NCBI GenBank assembly: GCA_037013495.1
Contig: CM072804.1
Span: forward strand, 35,256,501 to 35,320,500
Direction: 5' to 3'
Source: Hippophae tibetana
Lineage: Eukaryota > Streptophyta > Magnoliopsida > Rosales > Elaeagnaceae
DNA length: 64,000 nt
The notes beneath the pieces are model-generated. The model saw nothing but the letters and a program-made list of their open reading frames with translations, did no database searches and was not told the origin of the DNA. The position numbers and the translations under genes were made by a program. Positions within the stretch are counted from its first letter, which is position 1. Each line of letters opens with the position of its first letter. Positions 45,461-57,752 of the stretch are shown here, one piece after another.

Positions 45461-46640
45461 TTTCACCTAGGAATTATTATTATATGCTTGATTAACCCTA
45501 AGTGAACATATTAGTTTGATTACTTGATTTTAATTTTATCTTACTTTGGTTGTTTAGTTTTTAATTTTTATTTAAAAATTAATTAAAATTTTTAAAAAAT
45601 TACTCAAGGAAGTAGAAATTATTTAATATTAAATAAACTACAAATATCATTTTGAATCACAAAGAAAATATTTTTTATAACTTGATTGATTATTCATTGT
45701 GTAATTGAGTATCTTGTTATGTACATTCATATTTTCATACATTTTGTGATCAAGGTTAACAATAACTCACTCACACACTCATTGGACATAATAGTATACC
45801 ATACTGAAATTTATGATTAATTATGTGAGTATTTAAGAACTTAGATAACCTTGATTGCAAGAATTGTGTTTGAATTCTCTCTTTTACTTAAAATATTGTT
45901 ATAGAGAGACGCCTAGTTTTGATAAGGTTATCTAATGTGATGTGTAAAGCTATCGATGTGAGCACAGAGGGATACCTTACAACTAGTATGAATGTCATCA
46001 CACTAGGTTTTTGGCTCGTGCATATTTCCTTAAAAAATAATAAAATTAATAGAAAAGAAAAGTACAAAAGCATTTATATGCATAAAAAGAAAGAGCCACA
46101 AATGGTTATGCATAAAGAAAAATAAATAACCAGTCTCCTACACAAACTAAAAATAATAATTCTTATAATAATAATAATAATACAAGAGTGGAATACAAAA
46201 AAACAATTTACTAAGCTCTCTCTTAGTTAGTAAAATTTTATGTTGTGAAAGTCTGAATTCAATTACAATTCTTTCATGATTGGTGATGCATTTTCCTTTA
46301 AATCATTCATAACTAATCATGAATGGACAAATTAACATACCATTGTAGTTATAATATTTTTCATACTTTGAGAAATTTTTTATATGTCACCATGTGGGTT
46401 GAAAGATGTATGTCATCATGAATAAACTATATTGAATAAATAATTTAATCTTTTTAAAGAATAAACTTTATTTCAAAATTGATTATTTGAGTGGGTTTCA
46501 TATCTCAATAAATCTACTACCCCTTAATATATACATATAAAGGAGTATTTTTTTGGTTGCCTTTATGATTATCAGTGTTTATTTGAATTTTTTGAGTTAG
46601 TAAAGGACATATAGGGAGTTTTAAAATTTTTTTGGGTTTA
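45461..46640 (+). other. 3' non-coding region of the plus-strand A element
   Basis: 45750-46345 is the counterpart of 16440-17100 in the minus-strand element. Includes a TAA microsatellite at 46159-46180. No gene. Pol would normally precede it; the deletion junction lies near 45460-45640. Confidence 0.55.
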
Positions 46641-46647
46641 TGATACT

Positions 46648-46735
46648 TGATCGATCGATCAGGGATGAACTAGATCGATCAAAGTATTAATTTCGATTGA
46701 TTAATATTAATCTTGATTGATTGAGAGGGCTTACT
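46648..46735 (+). promoter_or_regulatory. TCGATCGAT motif cluster upstream of envelope-like gene
   Basis: Contains TTGATCGATCGATCA, TAGATCGATCA and several ATTGATTGA variants, the same motif type that fills the U3 part of the A LTRs. TTTAAATACACTC (46737) follows as a possible TATA-like element, about 370 bp before the ATG at 47115. Confidence 0.4.
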
Positions 46736-47114
46736 TTAAATACACTCTTTCATTTTCCTCAACCTCGTATGAACCTTAAACCCCCTTATCGGCCCCTTTC
46801 TAATTTTCACTCAAAATTGGACCAAATTCACTCATTTATGTCCTAAAACACTTAGAATTGATTTCTATTCTATTTTCATGCATCAATCTCTACAAAAAAC
46901 ATGTTTTGGGTATACATCATCTCAATTCCATTTTCACCATTTTCCTCATTTTCTTACTAAAAAAACAACCTTTCTGAGCTTATTTCTACAATCCCTTCCC
47001 AACAACAATTTTATGATCTTGATTCTGCATTTCGGTTGGGAAATTTGAGTAGTTTGGCTAAATTTTTAAATTAAGGGTATTTTTGTCTTTCTGGATTGTG
47101 TCTCGATTTTTATA

Positions 47115-48105
47115 ATGGCTGACAGACCTTATGAACTACCTTTTAGTACTCCAACCCCACATTCCTTTCAATGGTGGGATGATGAATTCGAATCAAGGTA
47201 TAACACTATTTTCTCTAGACATCCAATTTTATTAGAACATGGCATTACCTGGATAGAATTTCATGAATTAGGAATTATCCGAGCCATTAGGGCTCTAGGT
47301 TGGAAATCATTGTTTATACCAACAAATTATGTTGTACATCCCTAGTTTGTGAATTATATGCAAACATCAACCATAAAATCCATCACCTAAACCTATGAGC
47401 TATAAATATTTTGTACAAAACAAACATTAGGGTCCGACTTTGAACTTGAAAGGTATAAAATCTTTATTGAAGATCTGTTAACCAAACTTTTGGTTTCACC
47501 TAATGTTGGTTTTATTACTAAATTTTTATTTATCCCGGGTGAGTTCACTCTTTTTTATCGGATGTTGAACAAAATGGTATGTGCTAACTTGCTACCTTCA
47601 AAGCACTCATATGAGACCTATATCCAAAGGTATTATATTTAATTAGGAAAGGAATTGCATTCAATGTAGGTTTAATAATTCAAGATGAGATCATAAACCA
47701 ATCTTAGATTGTTAACCCTAGGTTAGGTCTTCCATATGGATGTCTCACCACCTAAATGATACTAGCTGTGGGTGTGCCACAAATAGAGGATTCTGATCCT
47801 ATCTGCTTTATATGTGACATTGAAAAGTTAAACATATGAAAATCATCTACTCAAACTTCAAAGTGATAAAGGCTCGCTGATGTTGGTACCAGTAGAGCAA
47901 CAACAACTGCAGATGATATTTTTCGGAATGAAGAATGGAAAATATACATGTTTTTTAACCTTCACGTCAAGAATCATTTGAAAACAAGATGTGTGCGAGA
48001 ATGGGAATATTAGAACAAAAAATGACTACTATGAATGAATTTCAAGAAGCAATGTTCTCCATGATTAAGGATATCCCTTCACATTATGAATTTTCTCCTC
48101 AATGA
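47115..48105 (+). pseudogene. envelope-like / putative plant transposon protein
   Basis: Starts ATG 47115 (MADRPYEL) and is open for 76 codons to a stop at 47345. It then continues in broken frames: WDDEFESRYNTIFSRHPILLEHGITW and IIRAIRALGWKSLF form the start of the domain; LNKMVCANLLPSKH (about 47.57 kb) matches the minus-strand remnant at 10.6 kb. A helical, charged end lies at 47.9-48.1 kb. It lies between the non-coding block and the polypurine tract, the place of the extra ORF in envelope-like retroelements. No signal peptide or transmembrane segment is visible. Not functional. Confidence 0.55.
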
Positions 48106-48704
48106 AAATGATTTATTTTTATGATATTTTTTCCTATTTTATTAGTGTATTTGGAAGCAAATTTAATTTTTTATTTTTCATTTTTTAAAGTGTAATTGAA
48201 ATGGTTTGTATTGTGAAAAAATTATGTAATTCAATACAATTTAATTTTGATTCATCTGTCTATATTTATCTTCGACATGCGTTTGTTTATTCGTATGATG
48301 AAAAGGGAGAGAAAAACGGGTATCAAATATTTTGAACTTTAATTGAAACATAAAAAAGGGTGGTTAACTTTGGGGAAGATTTTGTTTTTCAATTACTTTG
48401 AATTGTGTTGAATTGTTTTAGGATATTTGGAGTTGTCTTTAATTTTCATCATTTGTCTAATCCTCTTTTGAATATTCTTTGATTTTCTATTATTTGACAC
48501 ACTAAACTATTATAAATAATGAGTCCTTTGAGATAAGTTGTTTTCTTGTTAATGTTTTTATTTTTTAGCATGAACAAGATCTGTCAAGATACAAGCAAAT
48601 ATGGTTCAACAAATCATAGGATAGTTCCACTATATAATTTTTTTTCCTATGAACATTAAGTAGTGAGGGAGAGATTGTCACACAAATATGCAAAAGGGGA
48701 AGAT
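48106..48704 (+). other. 3' untranslated region with polypurine tract
   Basis: No gene. AAAAGGGGAAGA at 48692-48703 is the polypurine tract directly before the A LTR start TGTAAG. Confidence 0.6.
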
Positions 48705-50964
48705 TGTAAGTTTATGAGTGTTAGGGATATCGGTAAACAAAACATTTGCATATAAGATTAGTTTCTAGGCGTGTCTTTCAAGAATATTTTCAAGACGAAG
48801 AAAATATCGAGCCTCAATAATCATATCTCAAGTATATCTCTATTCATGTGCACGTTAGATTTCATAGACATATAGGAACATTTCTCAAATAGGTCAATCA
48901 ATTGATCGAGTGGTGACTAGATCTCGATCGAGCTTAATTAAAACTAGCTGAATTAATTTTTAATTTGACTAGATTGATCGAAGCATTAATTCGAACGATC
49001 AATCAATATTAATAATTAGATTGATCCACCTATTTCTAAATTAATTAATTTTTTTACTATATTGATCGAGGTTTTACTATATCAATCAAACTATTCATTA
49101 TCAATAATTGAGCTTAACTAGATCGATCGAGTGGCTAGGTTTTCAAATTTAACCTAATTTTTACTCAATGTAATAAGTATTTTTACTATATTTTTCTTAT
49201 GATTTTAAGCTCTTTTAAATAGTTTTGTATGTTTCGTTGTTCTTATGTCTGTTTTTTGGCTTCCCGTGTGAAAAATATAATGTTTGTTTTATTCTTACTT
49301 AGTGAGTTTGTCCTCATCTGTGCAGGAGTTTTTAGTATAAATTAGTAATACACACACGTACATAGTTAGGAACACCTTTTATGCAAGCATGTTTAGAAAC
49401 ACCATGGGGTTGGTTTTTGTAATATGCATGTTAAATAGTGTGTTGGTTTTTGGTGAGCTAGTATACAAGCAAGCTAATGTTGTCACTTGTGTTTTTTATT
49501 TGTTTTAGGTGTGGGTATTTATGGAATGTAATTGATAATTTTTGGCATGAAAAAATGTGACTTTTTACCACCTCGCCACCAAGCTCATCACAAATGGTGG
49601 TAAGGTGGTGGTGAAATAGCTGGCGAGGTGGAAATTTTGTACTCTATAAATGCCCCACCCCCCAACCCCCCATTTCTTCTCATTTTGTATTCAAGAGATG
49701 GCATAGCTCTATCAAATTGACATATCATCTTCCTATTTTTGGATCATTAATACCTTTTGGGTTGCTCAGTATTAGTGATACGTGATTGTATGAGAAAAAC
49801 CGTGCTTGTGAGTCGTGAGTACTCAAGTTAGTGTTTGCAAATGGATTTTATGTGTTGAGCCATGTATTGGCTAGTGATTTCCTTTGTGCAATATTTTTGT
49901 ATTCAGTTTACACGTTGCTGGCCTTTGGTTACTAATCACACGATTATGGGTGTTGTGGGCTTTGAAGGAGAGCTAGGGTCATGTGTCGAACCAAGTCATT
50001 GTAGAAGTAGCAAGAAAGAGTAGTAATAGGTAGTTAGAATAGAGGTCTTGGCCGATAAAGATAATAGTGGTTTTATTCCTTTTAGAGTGTAATTATTTTA
50101 TCGTTTACTAGATTGTTGGTTACTTAGTGGTTACTTTGAACAACCTAAGGGTGTTACCACATTGATAGGGTTTTAATATGGGTTTACCTTGTTATATCTA
50201 GATTTATGCATGATCAAATGTGTGGCTAGTATAATCAAATTTTAAATGGAGTATGTGCCTACATACTAAAGTGTAAACTCTGATTAGAAAGGTTCTATTA
50301 TTTATCATATGCTTCGTATTCACTGAATCCTATATCTATTGCCTTATTATGCTGTGTATCTTTGAGTATATGTACTATAGAAATTTTTATCTATCATGTG
50401 TTTATATCTCTATGATTTGCATGTTGGAGATATATTCTTAAGGAGTCGGTATCTTCTTCATTGTTGCTATGTATGATTAGTATATATGATAACATCTTCT
50501 AAGTTTCTATCACATATGTTATAACATACTAGATGTATACTTTGATTAGAAAGTGTTTTAATTATAAGTTTTCACATGCTTTCTTTTATTTCTATGAAGC
50601 ATACTTATAGATTTTTAATAATTACTTATGATATAGTAAATTAATTTTCTAGCTCCCTTATTAATTTATATTACTTGTGTATGTTATGTGCATTGAGTTT
50701 ATTGTGAGTCTCTAAGGAGTCTGTATTTTCTTACCCTGGTGTCAAACTCTTTAATTGGTTTACAATGTATAGATTGATCATGTGCTATAAGAGTACAATT
50801 ATTATGTATAGAATATGATCCCACATATGAAGTCTTAAAGCGATCAAAAACCCTTTATTGATTAAGTATGCATTCATGTCTCACTTGTACTTAGTTGTTT
50901 ACCATGCATATGTGTGATGCAATGGACAGGAGCCTATAAGGAACATGATAAGCACAACATCAAG

Positions 50965-50982
50965 TCCCTAGCAATGGTTCCA
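50965..50982 (-). other. gypsy-type primer-binding-site-like sequence
   Basis: Minus strand TGGAACCATTGCTAGGGA, decayed form of TGGCGCCGTTGCCGGGGA. It lies about 45 bp beyond the end of the C LTR, where its primer site should be. Confidence 0.45.
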
Positions 50983-51027
50983 AAAACTTGATGAGCAAAA
51001 CCGGCATCGGATTACCAATATCGATCC

Positions 51028-52806
51028 TGTAAATACTTTGGTTTTATATTTGTAAAACTCTTACAAGTGCACGAATCATTTTATAGAAAATGACAAGTAT
51101 ACTCCCAAGGTTGATCTAAGGAAGGAATATATGTGGTTTTTAATTTATTATTCAAATAAAAAAAATTAAATCCTAAAAATCCTACCATGATATTTTGGTT
51201 TTTGTGTTTCCTAATCTAATAACAAAAAAAAACATAGACATTGATTCAATAAATATGTATGCAATTTTTTATCATTCATAACAGTGGAGTATTTATGGAT
51301 GTAATAATTAAGTTAATTATGCTTGCTTATATTATATAGGTTATTAAAGATATAAATTGATATTTATTGATTCTCTCTTTTTTATATGAATACCACATTT
51401 AGTAGGGTTAGATATTCTTTGTTAATTAAAAAAATCAATTACCACCTATGGGTAGGCTCGATAATTAATTTGGTTAATTAAATTAATTATTTTCCTAAGA
51501 GATTTAAAATAAACAATTTAAATACCACCTTTGGTGGGGTTAGACATTTTAAACTTTATTCAAGGTGTCCAAATTTAACCTAAGAATTTAATAATCCAAG
51601 TACTAACTTTCAAGTTTTAAAACCATTACAGAAAATATGTTGTCAATATATTTTCGAATAATAGTTCTTATAAAAACTTTTGAAATAAAGCTTCACTCTA
51701 ACTATCGGGCGATTATACCAACAAATAAAAGAGCACTATTCTAAATGAGATCGAATAATTAAACCTTAAAATCTAATTTTTATATTTAAGTTTGTAATGA
51801 AAAATAATATATTTCTATCTAACATTTTTAATATAAAATCTTGAATAAAAACAAAATTAATTTATTTTATAGAAATTTTTTACCTATTTAATATTTTGCA
51901 AGCATAACAAAATTATTATTATATCATATTTACAAACATCTAGTTATGCTATAAACAAGTCATCATTTTAAAATTTATACCTTTCAAAAATCCTTACAGC
52001 ACTTTGATGCTAATTCTAATGCTGGAAAACCTTTAAATGAATTTGCATTTATGTTTATTGAATCAAAAGCTATAAATTTACAAAAAAACATAGCTAGTTC
52101 TTCTAAAAATGAGAAGAACTTTAAAACTAAAAAATAAAAAATTCTATTGCTAAAAAACCTCTAAACGGATTTGCATTTCTGTGTATTGAATCAAAAGCTA
52201 TAAATTTACAAAAAAACATAGCTAGTTCTTCTCAAAAGGAGAATAACTTTAAAAATAAAAACTAAAAAAAATTTAGAGAGTTAAAGAGCTAAGAGAATTC
52301 TTTCTTAAGGTGTGTTTTTTAAAATGGGCAAAATGGGCTTTTTATAAGTAAGGTAAAGGCTAAAAATGTGAAAACAAATATCTTAAAAATGATGATATAC
52401 GCGTATTGGATAGGTTGGCATGCATTTGGGGCACTGACGCGTTCGATTGGGCGGGATTCATAATAGAAAATATGCTGACACGCGCGGAATTCTTGGCGTT
52501 GTTGGGTAATGATACAGGTGTTGATGCATGTATAATTTTGGCATAATGCCCACTTAGTTGCATGCGGAATTGTGGCATGAATAGGAGCAGCTGCAGGCCT
52601 TCTTTCAGCGTGATTGGGTGTGGCTACGCGCGTTGTTTCGACATGATGTGTGTGCGGCTAGGTAGTTTTATCCATTTAGTATTATTCTTTGAGTTTCTAA
52701 ATTATTTTTGAAGCAAAAGTACCTTAAAAAAAATAAAAATACATGTGATTCCGAAAAGAAAAATTTATATAAAAATATGATAAATCATCTAGTTAAGCAC
52801 TCATCA
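51028..52806 (-). mobile_element. family C LTR, copy 3
   Basis: Starts (minus) TGATGAGTGCTTAACT at 52806, ends AAAGTATTTACA at 51028. Overall alignable with copy 2 (17368-19160). A ~120-bp block around 52020-52120 is repeated at 52140-52260 (GCTAGTTCTTCT region). GC-rich core 52390-52670 differs strongly from the other copies. It is followed by a decayed primer site, so it is the left part of a gypsy element of which only LTR plus a little leader is left. Confidence 0.7.
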
Positions 52807-53838
52807 GCACACAATCACTAGTGTGTTACTATTGATTCTTGTTCTCATATCTATAGAGCGTTTTAGTTGTGTGTTGAATTGAGCATGTTCATTTATACTT
52901 CCGTTGTGTAAGTTGCTTAATTCATGTTTGTGAGGCTGGCTTGACTAAATTAATATAGTGCTTGTAAAAAGATTCTATGGGTTGGCATCTCCTCTCCTCA
53001 TTTAGGTCCCAGTTATCTATTTGAGTCGGAAGAATAATCGAACTTCTTATAATATTTCCTACATATGGAAATCTTCAAATTTTGTAATAGACCTTTGGCC
53101 TAGGGTTTCTACTAATGCTATTTAATCATACCATTAGCTCATAATTTTGCTAACCACATTCAAGCATTATTTTCTACATCTTAATATATCTCTCATTATT
53201 TGCAAAAGATTTTCAGATAGGCTTTTTCATTGAGTTAATTTATCAAACATCTTATGGTTATGATTGTTAAGTTAACATGTCTAGAATATTTGTGATATTG
53301 TGCTTTTAACTGATTGTTCTAGGGTTGCTAGATGATTTTGATTTATTTGATATATTTGTTAAATCATCTAGTTAGGATTTTTCATTATTAAATCTGCTAT
53401 AGCATACACATTTACACTTGTGTTATTGAGCTAATTTTTCAAGTGTTAGTGGTACAGGTTTGATTAACTCATGTGACTCAAGTTCATCAGAATGTTGGTC
53501 CTGATCTAAAAACCTTTCTTGCAAAGACTATGAAGAAAGTAACGGCTTGTAAGTCATATTTGAGGGCATTAACTTGTTAGGTAGTTTGATTCCTAGTCTT
53601 ATAATTGGATCTTCATTTTCATAGTGGATGGTTAAGTGATCCGGGGGACATATGGTTTTCTTTTTAGGTCATTAGTGTCACCTAGGTTGTTTCCACCTAA
53701 AAATCTCCTTTGTTGATCTTTATTTTTTGTATTACTTTATTTACATGTGATTGTATTCTTGCTCATTCTACAAAATTTTAATTTGACTTTATTCCACTGA
53801 TTATCTATTCACCCCATCTAACAAATTGGATCTATAAC

Positions 53839-54345
53839 CAAATAAGAAACTTTCAACCATAAAACTAAATATTTGAACAAAATCAAAACCAAGATTTTTA
53901 TCTTACACCTTTGTCACTACACTTGAAATTCCTTTATCTAATTGTCCATTGGGAAAAATATTTCCATGAAAATCCAATAATTTCCAATGATCTTTCTATT
54001 AGTTGGAGCTGGAACCAATGTCCAAATATCATTTTTGACCAACACATCAAATTCAATCTACATTGATGCCTTCGAAACGGATCAACTAGTGCCTAATTTG
54101 TAGAAGTTAGTAAAATCATATAATGATTAGCCAAAGCAGCAAGGTGAGTCATAGGTTTATAGATCTCTGCCTTAGAAGGTGTAAGCATAGATGTGTGTTT
54201 AAGGTTGAAGAATTCGAATCACTAACAATATAAGTGGGAATATATGTAAAAGAAGGAAGATGTGCATTGTCATTATGTGAGAGAGGAATGGAAATATCAC
54301 CAATGGTAAGTAAAGTAGTCGAGTGAATATGTGACAAGGAATAGA
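53839..54345 (-). pseudogene. pol: copia RT, N-terminal part
   Basis: Minus strand: IEFDVLVKNDIWTLVPAPTN followed by RKIIG-YWIF, the conserved start of copia RT ('W..A...E..AL..N.TW.LV..P..'), then QRCKI and GFDFVQIFSFMVES. Stops in between. It borders the A LTR; the RT C-terminal half appears at the other side of that element (42530). Confidence 0.75.
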
Positions 54346-54394
54346 AGATAAATGAGCTTAGAATGTTTCAAATGCAAGTGCAGGTATTGATGAT

Positions 54395-55579
54395 TGATCA
54401 GTGCAAAATTGCAAGTGCACAGTATAGTAGTTTTATAATAAAGTGATAAGAAGAGTATTGTCCTCATGGATTAGTGACTTACTTTTGACAAATACCAAAA
54501 TTATACTAATCTCGATTTTATCTAGAAAAATTATTGAGGTTGTTGTAATTGAAATTTAAAATAAAATTAATTTAAAGAAAATATGCAAAAGAAAATAAAG
54601 ATGTTATTCAAAGATCAAATTAATAGGAAGAAAACTTCTAAGAAATCGATTTCATCTAATCCTTCACTATGATTTACTCATCTAGCTAATTTAATTTAAT
54701 TCTCTCTATTTGTTAGAAATCTCCAAAAAAATATCCATATGCCTCTTTCGATAGTCAATTGGAAATATTCTTGCTAATTAATTTACATAAAAGTATGCAA
54801 TTTAATAAAGCAAGACAACATTAAGACCAATGATTTTTAAAACTACACAGGTTCATAAAAGTCTTTCAATCTCTATATTTACTTATGACAAAATATTCAA
54901 ATCTATCCGATAATTCCCTCTTTTGATAGTAAATCATAAGACTAAAATAATCTAATTAATGACATGTTAATTAGAAGCATTAAACTAAGCATAAATAAAA
55001 CAAACATGAAGAGAAATAATTCAAATTAACATAGAAAATCAAGCATAGTTTAGAATTAAATTACATCTTTTTTCCTAGAATAAAGATAAATGAGTTCATG
55101 CTAAAAATTAAATTTAACATAAATGAATTCACCATAATTTTATGAGAGAAATTGAAAGAAAATTGACTCGTAAAAATAATATATGCTTTTGCGTTTTTTT
55201 GTTACGCTCCAATCTATTTTTCTCCTTTTTGCATTATTGTTATTTCTTCTTTTTCTTTTTCTCTTCGCTCTGAGGTTGTTTTCCTTCTTTTTTTCCTCTT
55301 TTTCTCTGGCTAGTTTATGCGTTTTTGCTTCTCTTTTTTTATTTTCTCTTGGTGCCCCCTTGTTTTCTTTTTAATTTAAATTTAATTTAAATAAATTTTT
55401 ATTTAAATTTGAGAGTCCTTATATGATATGCTTCTAAAATTTTGGATCTTCATTATCTTTAAATCTACAATAAAATTTAAATAATAATAATGAAGTCTAA
55501 ATTCAATAAAAATAAATAAAATTAGACTAAATTTTAAAGTTGAGAAGTGATAAATTATGTCAAATTATGCAAGTCATCA
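54395..55579 (-). repeat. 3' LTR of gypsy element, 1185 bp
   Basis: Starts (minus) TGATGACTTGC at 55579, ends GCACTGATCA at 54395. 54395-54800 aligns closely with 60498-60905. The 63-codon Phe/Leu-rich open frame at 55183 is a T-rich artefact. Confidence 0.85.
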
Positions 55580-55594
55580 AATACCCTCAAACTT
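55580..55594 (-). other. polypurine tract
   Basis: Minus strand AAGTTTGAGGGTATT directly before the LTR start. Confidence 0.7.
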
Positions 55595-56884
55595 AAAACT
55601 TTGTTTGTCCTCAAACAAAAAAGAAAATAAAACTGTAGATAGTGTCAACAAGACCCTATAAAGAACTACCATCACTCACCAAGCCATGATTTGAATTTAC
55701 ATTTTATCATTAATAACTTACTCTTTTACACCAAAGATAGAAAGAAAATCAATCAAAATTCTACAATTTGTCAAACAAGAGTTAAGCATTTACTTCAAGC
55801 TAAAGCTAAGTCCTTGAATCTAAAGCGACAGGGTGAGAGCTAAGAAAGAAATGGATTTGGAAAATCAAAGGAAACTAGGAAAATACTTAGTAGAAAGAAA
55901 CAATAAAAGGAATATCTACACGATTCACACCATAACTCTTTCTCAACAATATGCTCATATTGATAACAATATTTTTTTCATACTCAATAATTAGAGTGTT
56001 TTTTTTGTGTCGTTGCCTTGATACTCATAGTCTTTACTAATTTCAACCACTTTAACCCTTTTTTGATTCTTGCCTTTCACTTTCTTTTTTTATAACTCTT
56101 TGATCAAATAGAGCAAACATAATATGAATTATTTAATTTGAACTAAATTTCTCTTTAAATGAAAATTTCCACCAAAGTATTTTCTCAAAATTTAATGTAA
56201 GTTAAAAGAACAAATAAGGCTTATGTAAAATAAGATTCAAAGGAGTTGACTATGGGAATACACAATGCAATGATGGCGTGATAATTAGGATGGCTGGGAA
56301 AGATTTTTGGTTATGAAAACAAATTTCCTAGATCATTTCTCTAATATTTGGTATCAATTACGATTTTGCCTATAGGATCCATCAATGGATTCTAAAGAAA
56401 AGCAAGGGTAAACTTTTCCTAACCCAGTTAATTCAACTTCTTCTCTTCTTATGCAAAATGGAGTAGAGAAAAATTTACTATGTGCTCAATAATTTTCAAA
56501 GACAAAGATTTTAATCAAAGTACCTACAAAACTTTTACTAACATAATAATAGATTTTGAAAAAAAAAATTCTCAAACTTATCTTCAATCACAAATTTCAT
56601 AGTCATAGCGAATTCAATCATACTCAAATACATGCTTGATAAGAGAATTCAACAACTCAAGACTATAGGAGTTGACACCCCTAAACTTAAACTAAACAAT
56701 ATTCTCATTGTAAGGAACTTCCCTCGTTTTATGGTCGATCCACATTAGTTTGTAATATTTTGTTTTTTATTCCTACAAAATAAACCAACATCAAAATCAA
56801 AAGTATTCAAATAAATAAAAATAAATAAAAGAATGAAATAAAATTTATAAGTTGCCTCCCATAAGCATTTGTTTTATAGTCTAC
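55595..56884 (-). other. 3' untranslated region of gypsy element, no gene seen
   Basis: AT-rich, no coding similarity; lies between integrase end and polypurine tract. Confidence 0.5.
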
Positions 56885-57360
56885 AACCAGACTTTTCAAT
56901 CTTCATCATTTAGGATTTTTATAAGGAATAAATGCATAATTCCTCTCCACTTGTTCTCCATAATAGTGCTTGAAACTATGACCGTTAACTCTAAATATAT
57001 TCCTTGCCTTGTCCTTCAAGCCTATTGCTCCAAAAGTGGAAACTTTGTCAATTGTATAAGGACCTTTCCATCTTGATCTTAACTTGCCCAAGAAGAGATC
57101 TTAACTTGCCCGTGAAGAGTTTTAGTTGTTAATTGAATAGCAAAATATGTTGTCCTGGAGTAAACTCATGCCTAAGAATCTGTTTTCATGCCACTTCTTT
57201 GTCCGCTTTTTGTAGATCTTTGCATTTTCATACGCATCATTGTAAAACTCATCCATTTCATTCAATTAAAGAAGTTTTTTTCCCTTACTTCCATCAAATC
57301 AAAATTAAACTTCTTTATAACCTAATAAGCTTTATGCTCCACTTTAAAAAGGAGATGACA
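56885..57360 (-). pseudogene. pol: gypsy integrase, C-terminal end
   Basis: Minus strand from 57360: EHKAY-VIKKFNFDL, LNEMDEFYNDAYENAKIYK, then GKLRSRWKGPYTIDKV and VNGHSFKHYYGEQ, the end of Athila-type integrase. One stop-containing gap at about 57.12 kb with a short duplication of ATCTTAACTTGCCC. It directly follows the RT fragment, so an internal deletion joins RT to integrase. Confidence 0.8.
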
Positions 57361-57752
57361 TGCTTTTCCAAATGAAAATTCATCCATGAAAATTTCCATT
57401 ATATTTTCCACCATATAAAAAAAATAGCCATCATGCAACATTGAAATGTTGCTGGGGCATTACACAATCCAAAGGGCATTCTTTTAAAAGCAAATGTTTC
57501 GTAGGGGCATGTGAATGTAGTTTTTGCTTGATCTTTAGGGGCTATATAAATCTAGCTATAACCTAAATAATCATCTAAGATGCAATAATAGGGAAATCTA
57601 GCCAATCGATCTAACATTTGATTAATGAATGAAGGTGGAAAATGATCCTTCCTTATTTCTTTGTTCAACTTGCCGTAATCCATACATACACGCCAACCCG
57701 TGACTGTTCTTGTAAGAATAAGCTCAGTGTTGTCATTTTTCACCACCGTCAT
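57361..57752 (-). pseudogene. pol: gypsy reverse transcriptase, N-terminal half
   Basis: Minus strand: VTGWRVCMDYGKLNKEIRKD, FINQMLDRLARFPYYCILDD, then APKDQAKTTFTCPYETFAFK and RMPFGLCNAPATFQ. The catalytic box at 57390-57379 reads FMDE where FMDD is expected. At about 57360 the sequence switches to integrase. Confidence 0.85.

Larger units (their letters stand above)
49226..53077 (+). mobile_element. nested element E (LTR), itself carrying a C LTR
   Basis: Interrupts the A LTR. It starts TG (49226) and ends CA (53077), with AGTTT before and AATTT after, a target duplication with one mismatch. Without the C LTR (51028-52806) about 2.07 kb remains, compatible with a long solo LTR; part of it (50.0-50.75 kb) recurs at 9.5-10.0 kb on the minus strand. 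No coding similarity found. Confidence 0.5.
48705..53838 (+). mobile_element. A-type 3' LTR, split by nested element E
   Basis: First part 48705-49225, second part 53083-53838. Joined, they align with the 5' LTR at 42587. The second part ends CTAACAAATTGGATCTATAACCA. TCGATCGA-type motifs lie at 48890-49135. Confidence 0.75.

Noticed and set aside
55183..55374. Phe/Leu-rich possible membrane protein
   Set aside because: T-rich stretch in a gypsy LTR.
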